Source: Deroplatys truncata
Taxonomy: Eukaryota > Arthropoda > Insecta > Mantodea > Mantidae
Assembly (NCBI GenBank): GCA_030765065.1
Contig: CM060990.1
Location: 412,495,198-412,559,197 of the forward strand
Reading direction: 5' to 3'
Length of the DNA stretch: 64,000 nucleotides
In this document: one piece after another, positions 1-13,330 of the stretch
How the letters are laid out: every line of letters begins with the position of its first letter
Position numbering within the stretch: the first letter of the stretch is position 1
The notes under the pieces: model-generated
Database searches by the model: none
The model's input: the letters and a program-made list of their open reading frames with translations, nothing else
What the model was told of the DNA's origin: nothing
Made by a program: the position numbers and the translations under genes

Positions 1-139
1 ATCATCGTCAGTAAAAGAATAAAACAACGTGTCAAGAACTGTAGAATGCAAGGGACATGAGCGCCTTATGTCGGTCAGGGAGAAGAGCCCCATTAAAACT
101 GACAATATAAAATCTCAAAGCTAAAAGACGCCCAGCGCG

Positions 140-3100
140 TCAAATGCGCCGATTAAAACCAATGTCACTTATAAAACGTAAAAGACATTCTACAGCATGC
201 GCGTCGTCTGCCAAAACGTTGGCTATGCAAACAGCCAGACCCACGCGAACGCGCAGTGGAGCTAAAACTTGATACTCAGTTAAAATGTGACGCACCGTTA
301 AGGGCACATCACACTGCTGACACAGTGGAGCGGGGTCACCACTGAGTAAGTATCTATGACTAAAAAGGCAATGTCCAATTCGTAAACAGGCTAAAAGTTC
401 CGCTTCCCGACGTGTAGAACGAGACGAGGTACCCCAGAATAACGGGAGAGGTTTAACCTCCCGCAATTTGTTCCCCCGGAGGGCCGTCCACTCATCGCGC
501 CAACGCGAGAGGATGCGGCGACGTAAAATAACACACGAATCTGACGAGGGCACAACAGAGGTAAAAAATCTGGGTGATAAAATTGCCGATTTGGCAGCGG
601 CGTTGGCAGTCTCGCTCCCTAAGATGCCCACATGACCTGGAATCCACATGAAGGAGACGCGGATGCCAGAGGCACCAAGCGAGTGGACCAGGTCATGTAT
701 GCGCTGTATGAGGGGGTGGTAATTGTACAGTGCGTGAATACTTTGAAGAGCACTCAGGGAGTCTGAACAAATAAAACAGTGCCGTAAGTCGTACCGCTGG
801 ACGTATAAAAGTGACTGATAAATACTATAAAGTTCGGCGGTAAAAATCGAACATTGCCCGGGTAAACGAAATGTAAAACTACGATTACCATCAACAAAGG
901 CACACCCTACTCCAACATCAGTCTTAGACCCATCTGTGTATATAAAACCAAAGTTTCCGAACTGCACCTGAAGTTCTAAAAAGGCCGATCTAAGAATTGA
1001 AGAAGGGGTCTCATTCTTGACATTGACGTCAACCCAAGGTGACATTGGGCCTCAGCGCGCAACCATGGAGGAAAGCGCGTTTCCCCCCCTGGGAAGGGCC
1101 GGCGCTGGCGTAAAGTCCAAATGCCGAAGAAGCTTTCGAAATCGAACCCCTGGAGGAGCAAGGCAGAGGAGATAACGAAATATTGCGATCAAGTGAATCT
1201 TCGTAAAATACCTCGAAACACGGGTGGTCAGCCAAGCTCTAGAGTCGACAGGCATAGCTGCACAAAAACATCTCACGCCGGAAGGACAGCGGAGGCTCTG
1301 CAGCTTCAGCATACAGACTGGGTACAGGGCTGGTTGGAAAGGCCCCCGTAGCGACTCTTATGCCACGATGGTGAATGACATTCAATCGACGTAATACAGA
1401 TGGACGCGCCGCCGAATAGACAATGCATCCGTACTCAATCTTGGATCGGACCAAAGAGCGATAAAGATGTAGAAGGACGGTCCGATCAGCTCCCCAAGAT
1501 GTGCCACTTAAAACACGTAAAAGATTAAGAGAACGGTCACACTTTGCTTTTAAAAACGAAATGTGCGAAATCCAGCTCAGCTTCCTATCAAATATCAACC
1601 CCCAAAAGTTCGCTTCGTCTGGAAAGGGAAGTATCCCTGGCCCAAGATGGAGAGAGGACGGAGGGAAAGCCTTCCGGGGCCAGAAATTGAAACAGACGGA
1701 TCTTTCGGCGGAGAAATTAAAAGCCGTTGGCGTTACTCCAGGCGTAGAGACGGTCGATACAGCTCTGGAGACGGCGTTCGAGTAGACAGGTCAGCCGCGA
1801 ACTGCAATAAATGGCAAAATCGTCAACAAAAAGGGACGATGAAATGCCAGGTGGAATACAATCAACAATGGGGTTGATAGCAATCGCAAAAAGTGTGACA
1901 CTGAGTACAGAGCCCTGCAGTAGATCGTTCTCTTGAATAAAACAACTAGATAAAACCGAGCCCACGCGTACCTGAAAGACGCGATCCATCATAAACTCCC
2001 TAAGAAATATGGGAAGACGACCACGGAAATTTCATGCATGGAGTGTACGTAAAATGCCGCCCCTCCAACAAGTGTCATAAGCTTTCCCGAGGTCAAAAAA
2101 TACAGCCACTGTTTGACACTTTCTCAGAAATCCGTTCATAACATGCGTCGACAGAGACACCAGATGGTCGACGGTAGAGCGGTGGCGACGAAATCCCCAC
2201 TGACCGTTGGCCAGAAGTTTCTGAGACTCAAACCACCATGTCAACCGCCCGTTGATCATGCGCTCCATCACCTTGCAAAGGCAACTGGTGAGGGAGATAG
2301 GGCGGTAGCTGGAACGTAGTTGGCGATCCTTCCCAGGCTTACGTATAGGGACAATGGTGGCTTCGCGCTAAACGGAAGGAAAAAAGTCGTCTTGCCAAAT
2401 GCGGTTATAGACCTGTAAGAGAAAGAGTTTACTGTCGGTTGAAAGGTTCGTTAACATCGGGACATGAATGCCGTCCGGCCCAGGAGCGGAGTGCCTAGAG
2501 CAATGAAGAGCGCGCTCTAACTTCCTCATTGTGAAAAGTTCATTATAACACTCATTATTAGCAGACCGAAAATTAAAGGTGTCGGAATCCAGCCGGTCTT
2601 TGATAGAGCGAAAGCCGGTAGAATAATGGTTTGAACTGGAAACCGCCACAAAGGCAGCACCCAGAGTGTTAGTGATGGCAGCCGGATCCACTATGGTGGC
2701 ATTGGGAACCTGAAGTTTAGAAACAGTACAATGCGACACTTTACCTGAGAAGCGACGAAGTTTATCCCAAACAACAGATGAAGGCGTAATGCGCTTAAAA
2801 GACTCGGAAAAACGAGTCCAAGATGCCTTATTGCTATCCTGAATAATGCGAAGAGCACTGGCGCGCGACTGTTTAAAAGTAACATAATTATCAAAGGTAG
2901 GGTGTCGCCGAAACACTCCAAGCGCAGTCCTACAAGCACGAACGGCGTCCCGACAATCCTCGTTCCACCACAAACAGGAATACGCCGAGGTTGAGAGGAT
3001 AATTGGGGAATTGTGCGTTCGCCGGCAGATAGAATCGTAGACGAAAGGTGCTGCACCATTTGGTTAACATCAGTGAAGGGCTGGTCCGCAAAAGACACGA

Positions 3101-3815
3101 GGCTGGAATACAATCTCCAGTCTGCTTCTCTGAATATCCAGGTAGGTACTCTGGAATGCTGGACGTGGTGAGATAGTAGAGATACAATGCAGGGGTAATG
3201 GTCGCTGGAGTAGGTGTCAGCGACGACGTTTCACTGCAAACGACTAGCAAGCTGGAGTGAGCAAACGGCAAGGTCCAGGTGAGAGAATGTACCAGAAGAA
3301 TCAGAAATAAAAGTAGGTTCACCTGAATTGAGGATGGAAAGATTGATCTGGTAAAAAATGTTGGGAAGAAGAGTTCCCCTCGCACAAGCCCTTGGCGAAC
3401 CCCACAGTGGGTGATGGGCATTAAAATCTCCCAACAGAAGAAATGGTGTTGGGAGAGCTCGAATGCCCGCGGGAGCGAGGGGAGACAATGGAGGTGAATA
3501 GACAGAGCAAACAGAAAAGAAAAAGCCGGGTAATTGAACAGTTACGGCAACAGCTTGCAAATCAGACGTAAGAGCGAGAGTTTGAAAATGAACGTGGCTA
3601 GGCGCTAATATCATGACACCTCCATGGGCAGGAGTAACCTCCTCCGGCTCAAGATCGTTGCGAACCGGAGTATACCCTCGGAGATCAAAAGTATCGTGAG
3701 GGCGAAGCTTAGTCTCCTGCAAACACACGACCATAGGTGAATGGGAACTCAATAAAAGTTGCAATTCCGCCCTATGCGATCGTACACCACGTAAATTCCA
3801 GTACAGGATAGCCAT
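140..3815 (-). pseudogene. ORF2 of c1: endonuclease/reverse transcriptase/RNase H, broken
   Basis: This encoded the enzyme that nicks target DNA and copies the element RNA onto it. From the N-terminus it shows the APE-type endonuclease (LQETKLRPHD, GDFNAHHPLWGS, about 3231-3815), the RT linker and fingers (about 2368-2973), the RT palm (FFDLGKAYDTCW, FVDDFAIYC), and an RNase H (YTDGSKTDVG, FTAELYSIY, SDSLSALQ, WIPGHVG) that reads through to the natural C-terminus at 140. The terminal zinc knuckle (CQQCDVPLTVRHILTE) has lost its last Cys to Tyr. The frame changes several times between about 1050 and 3230, and a stop lies in the RT near 2368 (TGG to TAG style change in the WREATIV motif). Start is ATG at 3813-3815. 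It cannot make a full protein. Confidence 0.88.
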
Positions 3816-3834
3816 AAAGAAAGGGATAAACGTC

Positions 3835-5108
3835 TTACTTAGAAGGGCGGCTCAAAATTACATTGTGCTTAACCTTTCGGCTCGGGCTTTTGGTATGGAG
3901 TTGGTCAGACTCCAAAGCCTCCTCGAAGGGAGGGCCTACGCGCTCACAGCCAGAAACCGATTCAAGCGCCGAGAATCGGTTCTGGGTGGCGATGGGTGAG
4001 GGGTGCCGCTGAACGAGACTTGTCCCAGGAGCGTCCTGGGACTGCGACCTCCGAGGAGAAGGTTAACGTTTCTTACCGCGCGCACGCGGAGAGTCCTTCA
4101 GAAAATCTTCCCTACGAAGTTTCTGCTTTGGTTTCTTTTCAGCGGCTTGCGACCTCAGTGACTTGGGACCAGCTTTAGATGGCTTACTAACAATACCAGA
4201 AATGGACGGCCGGATGGTAGTGGCGGTTAATGCAATCAAGGTCCAGGTCTGAGTTTCGGCATCTACTCGTGGTACTGGCGAGGCAACAACTGAACTAAAT
4301 GTACCAGATCGTCGGAGCGAAGGTTGGCGCACATGGTAACGCCTCCGGGCTTCAGCGAAGGAGAGTTTCTCCTTAACCCGGATCTCCGGGATCGCCTTCT
4401 CGTCCAAGTACCGCGGACAGTCGGCAAATGACGCAGAATGAGACCCTTTGCAGTTAACGCAGACGGGGACTGTGAAACAGGTACCTTCGTGTGACGGCTG
4501 GCTACATGAGGCACAGATGGTAACGGGACTCTTACACGAGACTTGCGTATGCCCAAAACGTTGACATTTGAAACAACGCAGAGATCTAGGTATATAGGGC
4601 CTCACCGCAGTGCGTTCGTACCCTGCTGAAATGCTCGTGGGCAGATCGAGCCATCAAATGTTATAAACAGGGTACGAGTGGGTACCAATACGCCGTCGCG
4701 TTTGGCCTGCACTCGATGCACTGCTGTCACCTTTTGGTCTGAAAGAGTCTACGAGTTCATCGTCCGACATACCATCCAGGCTATGGGTGGTAATGACGCC
4801 TCGACAGGAATTCAATGTGCGGTGCTTCTCCACACGGATGGGATAGCCGTGGAGAAGCGTAGCGCGCAACAAGGTGTTACTTTGCTGATCGCACTTCGTT
4901 TGTGCTAATAAGGAACCATTCCGTAGACGAGTGCAGAACCGCACCAGCAATAGCATCAATGCTCTTTTGAATGATGAAAGGGTTCACCTTCTCAAAACTT
5001 TGCCCTTCTTCGGTTCGTGAAATCACCAAGTAACCAGTTGTCGGTGATGCCACTTGTTACATAAACTTTTCGGCGCTTGTTGGTATTTATGGAGAAAGGG
5101 TGCTCCAT
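3835..5108 (-). pseudogene. ORF1 of c1: gag-like nucleic-acid-binding protein, broken
   Basis: ORF1 proteins of this superfamily bind the element RNA to form the ribonucleoprotein that is reverse transcribed. The zinc-knuckle block is visible at about 4380-4580: CFKCQRFGHTQVSC, CASCSQPSHEGTC and CVNCKGSHSASFADC. I take the start as the ATG at 5106-5108 (MEHPF-type); the frame stays open upstream but has no earlier ATG. A frameshift separates the N-terminal piece (about 4654-4959) from the knuckles, and a TCA-to-TAA change ends the frame at 4063. Only about 20 bases separate its natural stop from the ORF2 start. Confidence 0.85.
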
Positions 5109-5748
5109 AGCGAAATAAATCCTCCACCATTGCAACCGTCTCCGACCTCGGGCTCTGACTTCCCGGGCGTTACCCCGGCTCGGGTGAGTGGCCTATCCAT
5201 ACCTATCTCACCCCAGGGTCACACCTCCCAGAACATAGACAGAGGGACACCCATTCGCCGTCAGAAGTCAGCAGCTCATGCAATGGCCCCCAGCGGGACT
5301 GCAGTTGAACAGTGGATACGAACACAAACCCTACATGACGACCCCGGGTGGTGGGGATGACGCCATTACCCACTCACACAGCTGCGCGCCTCGTGCGCGG
5401 GTATCCGCCAGGCTGTGTCAACGGAGGATTTAAATAAAAAGATAAAAGAAACTAAAAGTGTGTGGGCGTTTCGCACGAAAGGTAGGCCGGCGAAGAAGTA
5501 AAAGAGATGTGTAAATGAATGGAGGTGGTGCGAAATGTGCATAAATAGAAGAGAGAATAAAGAAACGTTAGCGAGGGTGTCATGGAATGAAATGCACAGA
5601 ACGCACGAGAGCCTACCTTGAGTCCCCCGGTCACGAGATCGAACCCACCTCGACCGGACGGGGATGAAGTGATGAAGTTGGGGATGAGCGGCTCGGGAAC
5701 CCCGGGGTACACCAACACCCGTACTCGCATAAGGTGAGCCCCTGAGGG

Positions 5749-8438
5749 CTAAATCACGTTATGGAACACTTAAAATGCATTATGTTAATTTCTCTGAATA
5801 AAGAAACAAGCTAGCTTTTAGGGTTATCTTTACGCATTCCTGAATGGTGGTCAGATGCCATCATAAATATTTCAAAGTCCTCTTAAGTTTCCAGAAGAAA
5901 AGACAAAAAAAAGAAGAAAAATGGTTTTGTTTGGAAATATCAATGTCATATTTATATCACATTTTAGTATTATTTTCGTACTCTTAGTCAATTTCGCATT
6001 TTATCACATTTTCAAAAAATATTCAAGAGCTGTTTACAGGTCATAGAAAATTCAAATACAGGAGTGCAAGCCTTTATGAGCAGTTCGCCCCATGGTGGAG
6101 TCATAGTAGAGGTGAGGGACAAGCGCTGCTTATTTTCATTCGTTCTGCGCAGTGACGTCACCTTGATGCAAGCATGAGGTACAAGGTCAGGAGTTTTGCT
6201 GACAATTGCGGCGAGGAAATAACAACACAGTTATAAAGCAAAAGTCTGAATGCTTTATATATCTAAAAAAGAACAAATGTAAACAATATGAAGCATAGAA
6301 GCATATGAATATATTTAGCTTATACAAAGAAATCACTAACTTTGTATTGCAAATCTAAATTGGCTAAAATGCCAGTTCTTCGCAATATTGGAGGGGTTAA
6401 TTTGACATTCTTCCCCCAACATTTTCTAAGTTTAGCAGATATACCTCAACGTTACTCAGATAACCATGCTTATACTTCATGAACTATTTTATTGTCTATA
6501 GGATCCATCTGGAGCAGGACTAGACTCTATTACTTTAAGATACTTGTACTTTGAAGTGATAAAATAAAGCTATTTGTGCAAAACATCATTATTAACAACT
6601 TATTAATTATGACAAACAAAAATGTTTATGAATTAAAATAATGCTACAAATAATCTGAATACAGTACAATTAACTACATTTTGGAGTAACAATAGCTTCC
6701 TTTTTAGAATACAGGAAAACTAGTAATGCTACATTGAAAGTAACAGAGCCACGTTTATTATGTGCATCTTAATTTCAAGTGTCCTTAAGGATACCCACCG
6801 GAGAAAACAAGGCCAAAAAGTGCTAAAATCATAAAAATGGATTTTAGTGTTATTAAATACTACATAACTTTTACCTTAGTTCCCTTCAATTAGCCATATA
6901 GTCGTATAAACCATGGGAAATGTCCATTTAAATATCTGTAAACCCAGGTTCCTATAAAATTATGGTCAAAACGGATAAATTTTACATACATCATAGTGAA
7001 CAAACCATTCAAGAGAAGCCACAAGAATTTTCAAATGGCATCTTAACTAAAGAGGAGCACAAGACGGAGGGCCGGCACATTCATTAAATGTTTTTAAACA
7101 CCTCAATAGCCAGAAATAATGCTATTTAGTGTCATAATTTTAAACTGTTTTTAGGGGGGTTTTAAGCGTCGGAGCATTCTTAATTTCAAATTGTTCCACA
7201 CAATGGCCTTTCAGTATACGTAAATTTGGTATACTTCCTTATAAGTAGCATCATTAAAAATGAAGAGATAATCTTTGTCAACAAGCTTTGTTATGAAGTA
7301 ATTAAACAATAATATCAATGTATCAATGCTGTGTAAATGTTTAAGGTAAAAACTGAAGTCTATATTTAAAATTTTCTCTCCAACTAGTAGGATAATTAAA
7401 CATTCATCTCTATAGTTTATTTACATTTTATTAAAGAGTGAAATTATAAAATATTAATTTTTAAAAGTATAAGTGCATTATGTGGGGCATTTCTTTAAAA
7501 TTGTAAATAAATTAATAAAATTGTGAGTATGCTGGCAGCCATTTGAACAAATGCATGACATGTAATATATATTAAAACCCTAAAAGCTATACTAAAATTT
7601 CAAATGAATCGAACTGAAATTGATTTTAGAAATTTCACAGATGCATATCCTTAAGTAATCTTTTTCATTTTCTTTGTGATTTTTCTTTTTGAGCTACCAG
7701 ATGATTTTATTGTTTTATTCAATTCTCTTATTCTAATAAAGGTTCTCGTCCTAAACAATGTACATTGCTTCCTGTGGAATGGCACAAGTTATTTCCTTGC
7801 TGTTTTTGATTACCTCATTGAGTAATTCCACTATTCTTTTGATTATTTGTTTATCATGGGACACAAAGTCTCATACACATTTAAAAATATGTTTTCCATT
7901 GCATTTGTAACCAATTGGAGTTTATGCAAGGCAGAAAACTAAATTTCCTCTTAAACAGTGGTAAACCAGTCTTTGTTATGAAGTAAAATATTTGTTGGTA
8001 GTTGGAAGATGCTTCATGTTTATCTGCCCCACGTATGGGAGCAAATTTGTCGCGGTCACTTCGTGTTATCTTATTGTTGGGCGCCTGTTAATGTTTTACT
8101 ATTTTTAATTTTGAGTTATTTATCCTCCGGCTAGCTATTATTACTACTCAGTCAAGCATATCTCTTGAACAGGGTGTGTAAACGGAAAGGATTTGTTACT
8201 GAAAGATAACACTTATAAAAGAATTTGTTTTTACACTTTTATTACCGTCACAATTAATTAATTTCACACATTGACTCTTGATACACGCCAGAGTGAAACT
8301 GTTATATTTTCTAATATCACTAAAATCACTTATTTGCTGCACATTATTAATTCGCGTATTTCACATTTATAATTAACTTTACAATGCGAGAGATTTTGTA
8401 GAATTGCGCGACGTATAATCTGTGAATGATTCTCTTAA
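5749..8438. other. AT-rich unique DNA, no gene seen
   Basis: This 2.7-kb stretch lies between copies c1 and c2. It is AT-rich with stops in all frames, and I found no recognisable coding, RNA or transposon signature. A short minus-strand stretch near 7750-7850 reads as a lysine/isoleucine-rich peptide without stops for about 35 codons, which is not evidence of a gene in DNA of this composition. Confidence 0.6.
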
Positions 8439-10356
8439 ACAGAGCCCTGCGGTACTCCGTTCGCTTGAATAAAACGATTAGATAAAACCGAGCCCACACG
8501 TACACGAAACACGCGGTCCGTCATAATCTCCGGAAGAAATATGGGAAGACGACCGCGCATATTCCATGCGTGAAGTGTACGTAAAATGCCGCCCCTCCAG
8601 CAAGTGTCATAAGCTTTCTCCAGGTCAAAAAACACAGCCACTGTTTGACACTTTCTCAGAAATCCATTCATAATATGCGTCGATGGGGACACCAGGTGGT
8701 CGACGGTAGAACGATATCGACGAAATACGCACTGAGCGTTCACTAGTAGTTACTGAGACTCAAGCCACCATGTTAACCGCCCGTTGATCATCCGCTCCAT
8801 CACCTTGCAAATGCAACTGGTGAGGGAGATAGGGCGGTAGCTGGAAGGCAGTTGGCGATCCTTAACAGGCTTAAGTATAGGGACAATGGTGGCTTCGCGC
8901 AAAACGGAAGGAAAAATACCGTCTTGCCAAATACGGTTATAGACCAGTAAGAGGAAGAGTTTACTGTCGGCTGAAAGGTTCTGTAACATCAGGACATGAA
9001 TGCCGTCCGGCCCAGAAGCGGAGTGCCGAGAGCAATGAAGAGCGTGCTCCAGCTTCCTCATTGTGAAAAGTTCGTTATAGCATTCATTATTAGCAGACCG
9101 AAAATTATATGATGCGAATCCAGCCGGTCTTTAATAGAGCGAAATCCGGCGGAATAATGGTCTGAACTGGAAACCGCCTCAAACGCAGTACCCAGAGCGT
9201 TAACAATGGCAACCGGATCCACTATGGTGGCATTAGAAACCTGAAGGCCAGGCAAGGTACAATGCGACACTTTACCGGAGAAGCGACGAAGTTTATCCCA
9301 AACAACAGAGGAAGGTGTGAAGCGATTAAAAGACTCGACAAAACGAGTCCAACATGCCTTCTTGCTATCCTGAATAATGCGACGAGACCTGGCGCGCGAT
9401 TGCTTAAAAATAACCAAATTATCAACTGTAGGGTGACGCCGAAACACCCTAAGTGCAGTTCTACGGGCACGAACGGCAACCCAACACTCCTCGTTCCACC
9501 AAGCAACAGGAATCCGTCGAGGGTGAGAGGATGAACGGGGAATTGCGCGTTCGGCGGCAGAGAAAATCGTAGACGTAAGGTGCTGCAATAGTTGGTTAAT
9601 GTCGGTGAAGGGCTGGTCGTTTAAATGCACGAGGCTGGAATGCAAGCTCCAGTCGGCTTTTGTGAATATCCAGGTAGATAATCTGGAATGCTGTACGTGG
9701 TGTGACGGAAGAGAAACGATGCAGGGGTAATGGTCGCTGGAATAGGTGCCAGTGACGACGTTCCACTGCAGACGACTAGCAAGCTGGAGTGAGCAAACGG
9801 CAAGGTCCAAGTGAGAAAATGTACGGGTAGAATCAGAAAGAAACGTAGGCTCACCTGTGTTGAGAATAGAGAGATTGAACTGATAAAAATTCCAGAAAGA
9901 AGAGTTCCCCTCGCACAAGCCCTTGGCGAACCCCACAAGCGGTGATGGGCATTAAAATCTCCCAACATAAGAAATGGTGTTGGGAGAGCGGACAGGAGCT
10001 CGAATGTCCGCGGGAGCGAGGGGAGACGATGGAGGTGAATACATAGAGCAAACAGAAAAGAAAAAACCGGGTAACTGCAGTCTAATGGCAACAGCTTGCA
10101 AGTCGGACGTAAGAGCGAGAGTTTGAAAATGAACGTCGTTACGCACTAACAACATGACACCTCCATGAGCAGGAGCACCCTCCTCCGGTTCAAGATCGTA
10201 GAGAACCGGAGTGTACCCTCAGAGATCGAAATGGTCGTGAGGGCGAAGATTGGTCTCCTGCAAACACACGACCATAGGTGAATGGGAACGCAATAAAAGT
10301 TGCAGTTCCGCTCTATGCGATCGAACACCACGTAAATTCCAGCTCAGGATAGCCAT
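8439..10356 (-). pseudogene. ORF2 of c2: endonuclease and N-terminal RT only
   Basis: The ATG is at 10354-10356 (MAILSWNLRGVRSH type). Endonuclease segments with the family motifs (LGDFNAHH, SSDHYPCI) occur at about 9620-10330 in shifting frames. The linker is at 9058-9936, and the RT fingers (YRPISLTSCICKVMERMI, FFDLEKAYDTCW) at 8435-9061. The reading frame is broken at least three times, and the sequence stops before the catalytic FVDD motif because the copy itself is cut. No activity is possible. Confidence 0.85.
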
Positions 10357-10376
10357 GAATAAAAGGGATAAACTGT

Positions 10377-11661
10377 CTACTTAGAAGGGCGGCTAAAAAT
10401 AATCTTTTGCTTAACCTTTGGGCTCGGGCTTTTGGTATGGAGTTGGTCAGACTCCATAGCTTACTCGAAGGGAGGGCCCACGCGCTCAGTGCCAGAAACC
10501 GATTCAAGCGCCGTGAATCGGTTCTGGGTGGCAATGGGTGAAGGTGGCCGCTGAGCGCGACTTGTCCCAGGAGCATCCTGGGACTGCGACCTTCGAGGAG
10601 GAGAAGGTGAACATTTCTTACCGCGCGCACGCGGAGGGTCTTTCAGAAAATCTTCTTTACGAAGTTTCTGCTTTGGCTTCTTTTCAGTTCCTTGTCACTT
10701 CAGAACTTAGGACCAGCTTTGGATGGCTTGATAACAGTACGAGAAACGGATGGCCGGATGGTAGTGGCGGTTAATGCAGTCATGGTTCAAGTCTGAGTTT
10801 CAGCATCTACTCGTGGTGCTTACGAGGCAACAACAGAACTAAATGTACCAGATAGCAGGAGAGCAGGTTGGCACGCATGGTAACGCCTCCGGGCTTCGGC
10901 GAAGGAGAGTTTCTCCTTTACCCGGATCTCCTGGATCGCCTTCTCGTCCAATTACCGCGGACAGTTGGCAAATGAAACAGAATGAGACCCTTTGCAATTT
11001 ACGCAGACAGGGGAGGATAAAGAGGTACCATCGTGTGAGGGCTCACCACAAGAGGCACAGATGGAAACGGCAGTCTTGCAAGAGACTTGCGTATGCCCAA
11101 AACGTTGGCATTTAAAACAACGCAGAGGTCTAGGAATATATGGCCTTACCGCAATACGTTCGTACCATGCCGAAATACTAGTGGGCAGATCGACGCCATC
11201 GAACGTGAGAAACAGGGTACGAGTCGGTACCAACACTCCGTCGCGTTTAGCCTGCACTCGATGAACCGCTGTAACGTTTTGGTCGGAAAGATATTGACCA
11301 GTTCATCGTCAGATATTCCGTCGAGGCTGTGAGTGATGACGACGCCTCGACAGGAATTCAAGGTGCGGTGCTTCTCAACACGGATAGGATAACCGTGGAG
11401 AAGCGTGGTGCGTAACAAGGACTTGCGTTGTTGTTCGGACTTGCTCTGAACCAACAAAGAACCATTCCGAAGACGAGTGCAGGCTTGAACAGAACCAGCA
11501 ATAGTATCAATCCCCTTTTGAATAACAAAACGGTTCACCTTCTCAAAAGATTGACCTTCCTCTGTTCGGCTAATTACTAAGTAACAACCAGATGTTGGTG
11601 GTGCTACTTCTTTTGCAACGACTTTTCGGCGCTTGTTATTAATTAAGAAAGGGTGCTCCAT
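10377..11661 (-). pseudogene. ORF1 of c2: gag-like protein, broken
   Basis: Start is taken as the ATG at 11659-11661 (MEHPFLI). The N-terminal domain is open to about 11270 (KRRKVVAKEVAP, RNGSLLVQS, GYPIRVEKHRTLN). After a frameshift the zinc knuckles are read at 10952-11257 (CFKCQRFGHTQVSC, CASCGEPSHDGT, CVNCKGSHSVSF). The second knuckle has lost its last Cys (DGTSLSSPVC). A stop follows at the SFANCPR segment. The basic, proline/serine-rich C-terminal tail is present at about 10400-10630 in yet another frame. Confidence 0.82.
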
Positions 11662-11851
11662 AGCGAAAGAAATCCTCCACCATTGCAACCGTCTCCGACC
11701 TCGGGCTCTGACTTCCCGGGCGTTACCCCGGCTTGGGTGAGTGGCCTATCTATACCTACCTCACCCCAGGGTCACATCTCCCAGAACATACACAGAGGGA
11801 CCCAATGGCCGTCAGAAGTCAGTAGCTCACACAAGGTGAGCCGCTGGGGGG

Positions 11852-12900
11852 TGTGGACATAGAATCAGACGCTATTGTCTCCAGCTCTATTGTTTACTTT
11901 TAAGTGATGCCACCTGGCATCCCCATTCCACTGTCCTATAACAAAGAACAATGCTTGCCCTTCAACTGTCAAAATGAACAAAGGCCATGATAAATTAGGG
12001 TCGTGACAAAAGTGAACTGAAGCCCCTTAACAAAGAAACAAGTTCTATTGTATTCCCTATCTATTGTCCGGGGCAAGGCTTCTTTAGAAGGACCACCTGG
12101 CATTCCCATTCCACTAGCATTTAACAAAAATCAATGCTTGCCCTTCAACTGCCAAAATGAACGAGGATGCAGGACAAAGGAACAGATTCTATTGTATCCT
12201 CTTTCTTTTGTCCGGGGAAGGCTTCTTTAGAAGGACCACCTGGCATTCCCATTCCACTGTTGTATAACAAAGTTGGTCCCTTTCTATTGTTCGAACAGCT
12301 GCGTGATTGACAAAAGAATTTGAGGGAGGCTTTATGCTCGCCCTGTCTCTCCGAATGTTTTACGAGGTCCTACGAATATACCCGAGCATAGTTAACAAGC
12401 ATTCGGTTTGGCTCTTTTCAATCAAGGATATAAAAATGTATTTAACTTATGCCATTGCATACATTAAACCTCTGTGTATACTTGGATATACATAGATCGG
12501 TGCTCCATTCTTACTGCAATCAAAACTTTAGTGTTTTAATTGCTAATGAGAAATTGATGATTGATATTATTATATCATTACCCTAATTAATAAAAGGGTG
12601 TTCAGGGGGTCCTAGAACGAATCTTACCCAGCGAAACTCTAATGCTTAATAAATATTAAACTATGGGAGTATGTGCGGTCAGATTAAAATGCATTTAAGA
12701 ATTATAATTTAATTTTTATATGACATTACAATGTTTAATGAACCGTATTCTTAGGAACCCAGAGGCCCCTAGTTCGAATCTTACCCAGCGAAACGCTATA
12801 ATAAATATTAAACTAGGTGAGCATGGGCGGTCGGATTAAAATTGCGTTTAACAAACATAATTATTTATATTAAACCCCTGCGTATACTTAGATATTCCGA
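11852..12900. repeat. Degenerate tandem repeats, about 145-180 bp unit, plus a second repeated block
   Basis: A block containing cacctggcattcccattcca occurs at 11911, 12094 and 12238, each preceded or followed by tctattgt-type and aaggcttctttagaagg motifs, so the units are 183 and 144 bases apart. A different block (cgaatcttacccagcgaaac, then taataaatattaaact and a cggtcrgattaaaat segment) occurs near 12617 and 12778. A third (cattaaacctctgtgtatac) occurs at about 12460 and again near 12870. No coding frame of interest is seen. Confidence 0.7.
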
Positions 12901-12989
12901 TGACTAGACACGATTCTTTATTTTCTTTCTTCTTCTCTGTTTCCTTCTTTTCCCTCTTTCAATCAATCTATCTATCTCTCTCTTTCTCC

Positions 12990-13320
12990 ACGGCTTGTAC
13001 ACATCCAGGCGTTCACATATACACGAGCACCCATACATACATCAACACACACATACACATATACCTGTTCACTTACACACACAACACCAATCCACACACA
13101 CACACAAACGTGTGCAACCACATATACCACACACACACACATATACCTGCTCACATACCAACCCACACACGTACATACACAACCACACACACCCACATAC
13201 ACACACTCACATACATACTTACACCAGTATACTTACACATTCGCACACTCACACATACGCCTGCAGGCATAGACGCATACATCAGTGCACGTACACACAT
13301 GCAAGCACATACACACATAA
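12990..13320. repeat. CA-rich microsatellite
   Basis: The sequence is a long impure run of CACA, ACATAC and CATATAC units. The histidine/threonine-rich open frames on one strand and the cysteine/valine-rich frames on the other are artefacts of this composition. Confidence 0.93.
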
Positions 13321-13330
13321 CATTGGAAAT

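Larger units (their letters stand above)
1..5748 (-). mobile_element. I-superfamily non-LTR retrotransposon, copy c1 (3' end cut by window edge)
   Basis: The copy runs on the minus strand. Its 5' end is at about 5748, where the family's 5' terminal motif (reverse complement of aaggtgagcccctgagg) meets unique AT-rich DNA. The window opens inside its 3' UTR, a few hundred bases short of the expected hairpin and tail, so the 3' end and target-site duplication cannot be seen. ORF1 and ORF2 are both present in order but interrupted by nonsense and frameshift changes. Its reverse transcriptase motif (FVDDFAIYC) and RNase H reading frame are kept, unlike in several sister copies. Confidence 0.9.
8439..11851 (-). 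mobile_element. I-superfamily retrotransposon, copy c2, lacking its 3' half
   Basis: The 5' end is intact at about 11851 (ccgctgggggg against unique DNA). The left edge at about 8439 falls abruptly inside the reverse transcriptase, at the acagagccctgcgg segment just before the palm. The RT palm, RNase H, 3' UTR and tail are missing. Loss of the 3' end is not how these elements truncate during insertion (they lose 5' sequence), so a later deletion or rearrangement removed it. The 5' UTR also lacks about 470 bases between positions 11833 and 11836, with a TGAG microhomology at the joint. Confidence 0.85.

Noticed and set aside
11820..11851. Intron removal as the cause of the shortened 5' UTR of c2
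   Set aside because: The full-length copies have a gtgagt at the 5' side, but the joint falls in a TGAG microhomology and no alignment gives GT...AG limits. A deletion fits better.
12775..12795. tRNA B-box-like gttcgaatc in the 12.6-12.9 kb repeats
   Set aside because: No A box at a suitable distance and no acceptor-stem pairing; the motif is part of a local tandem duplication.
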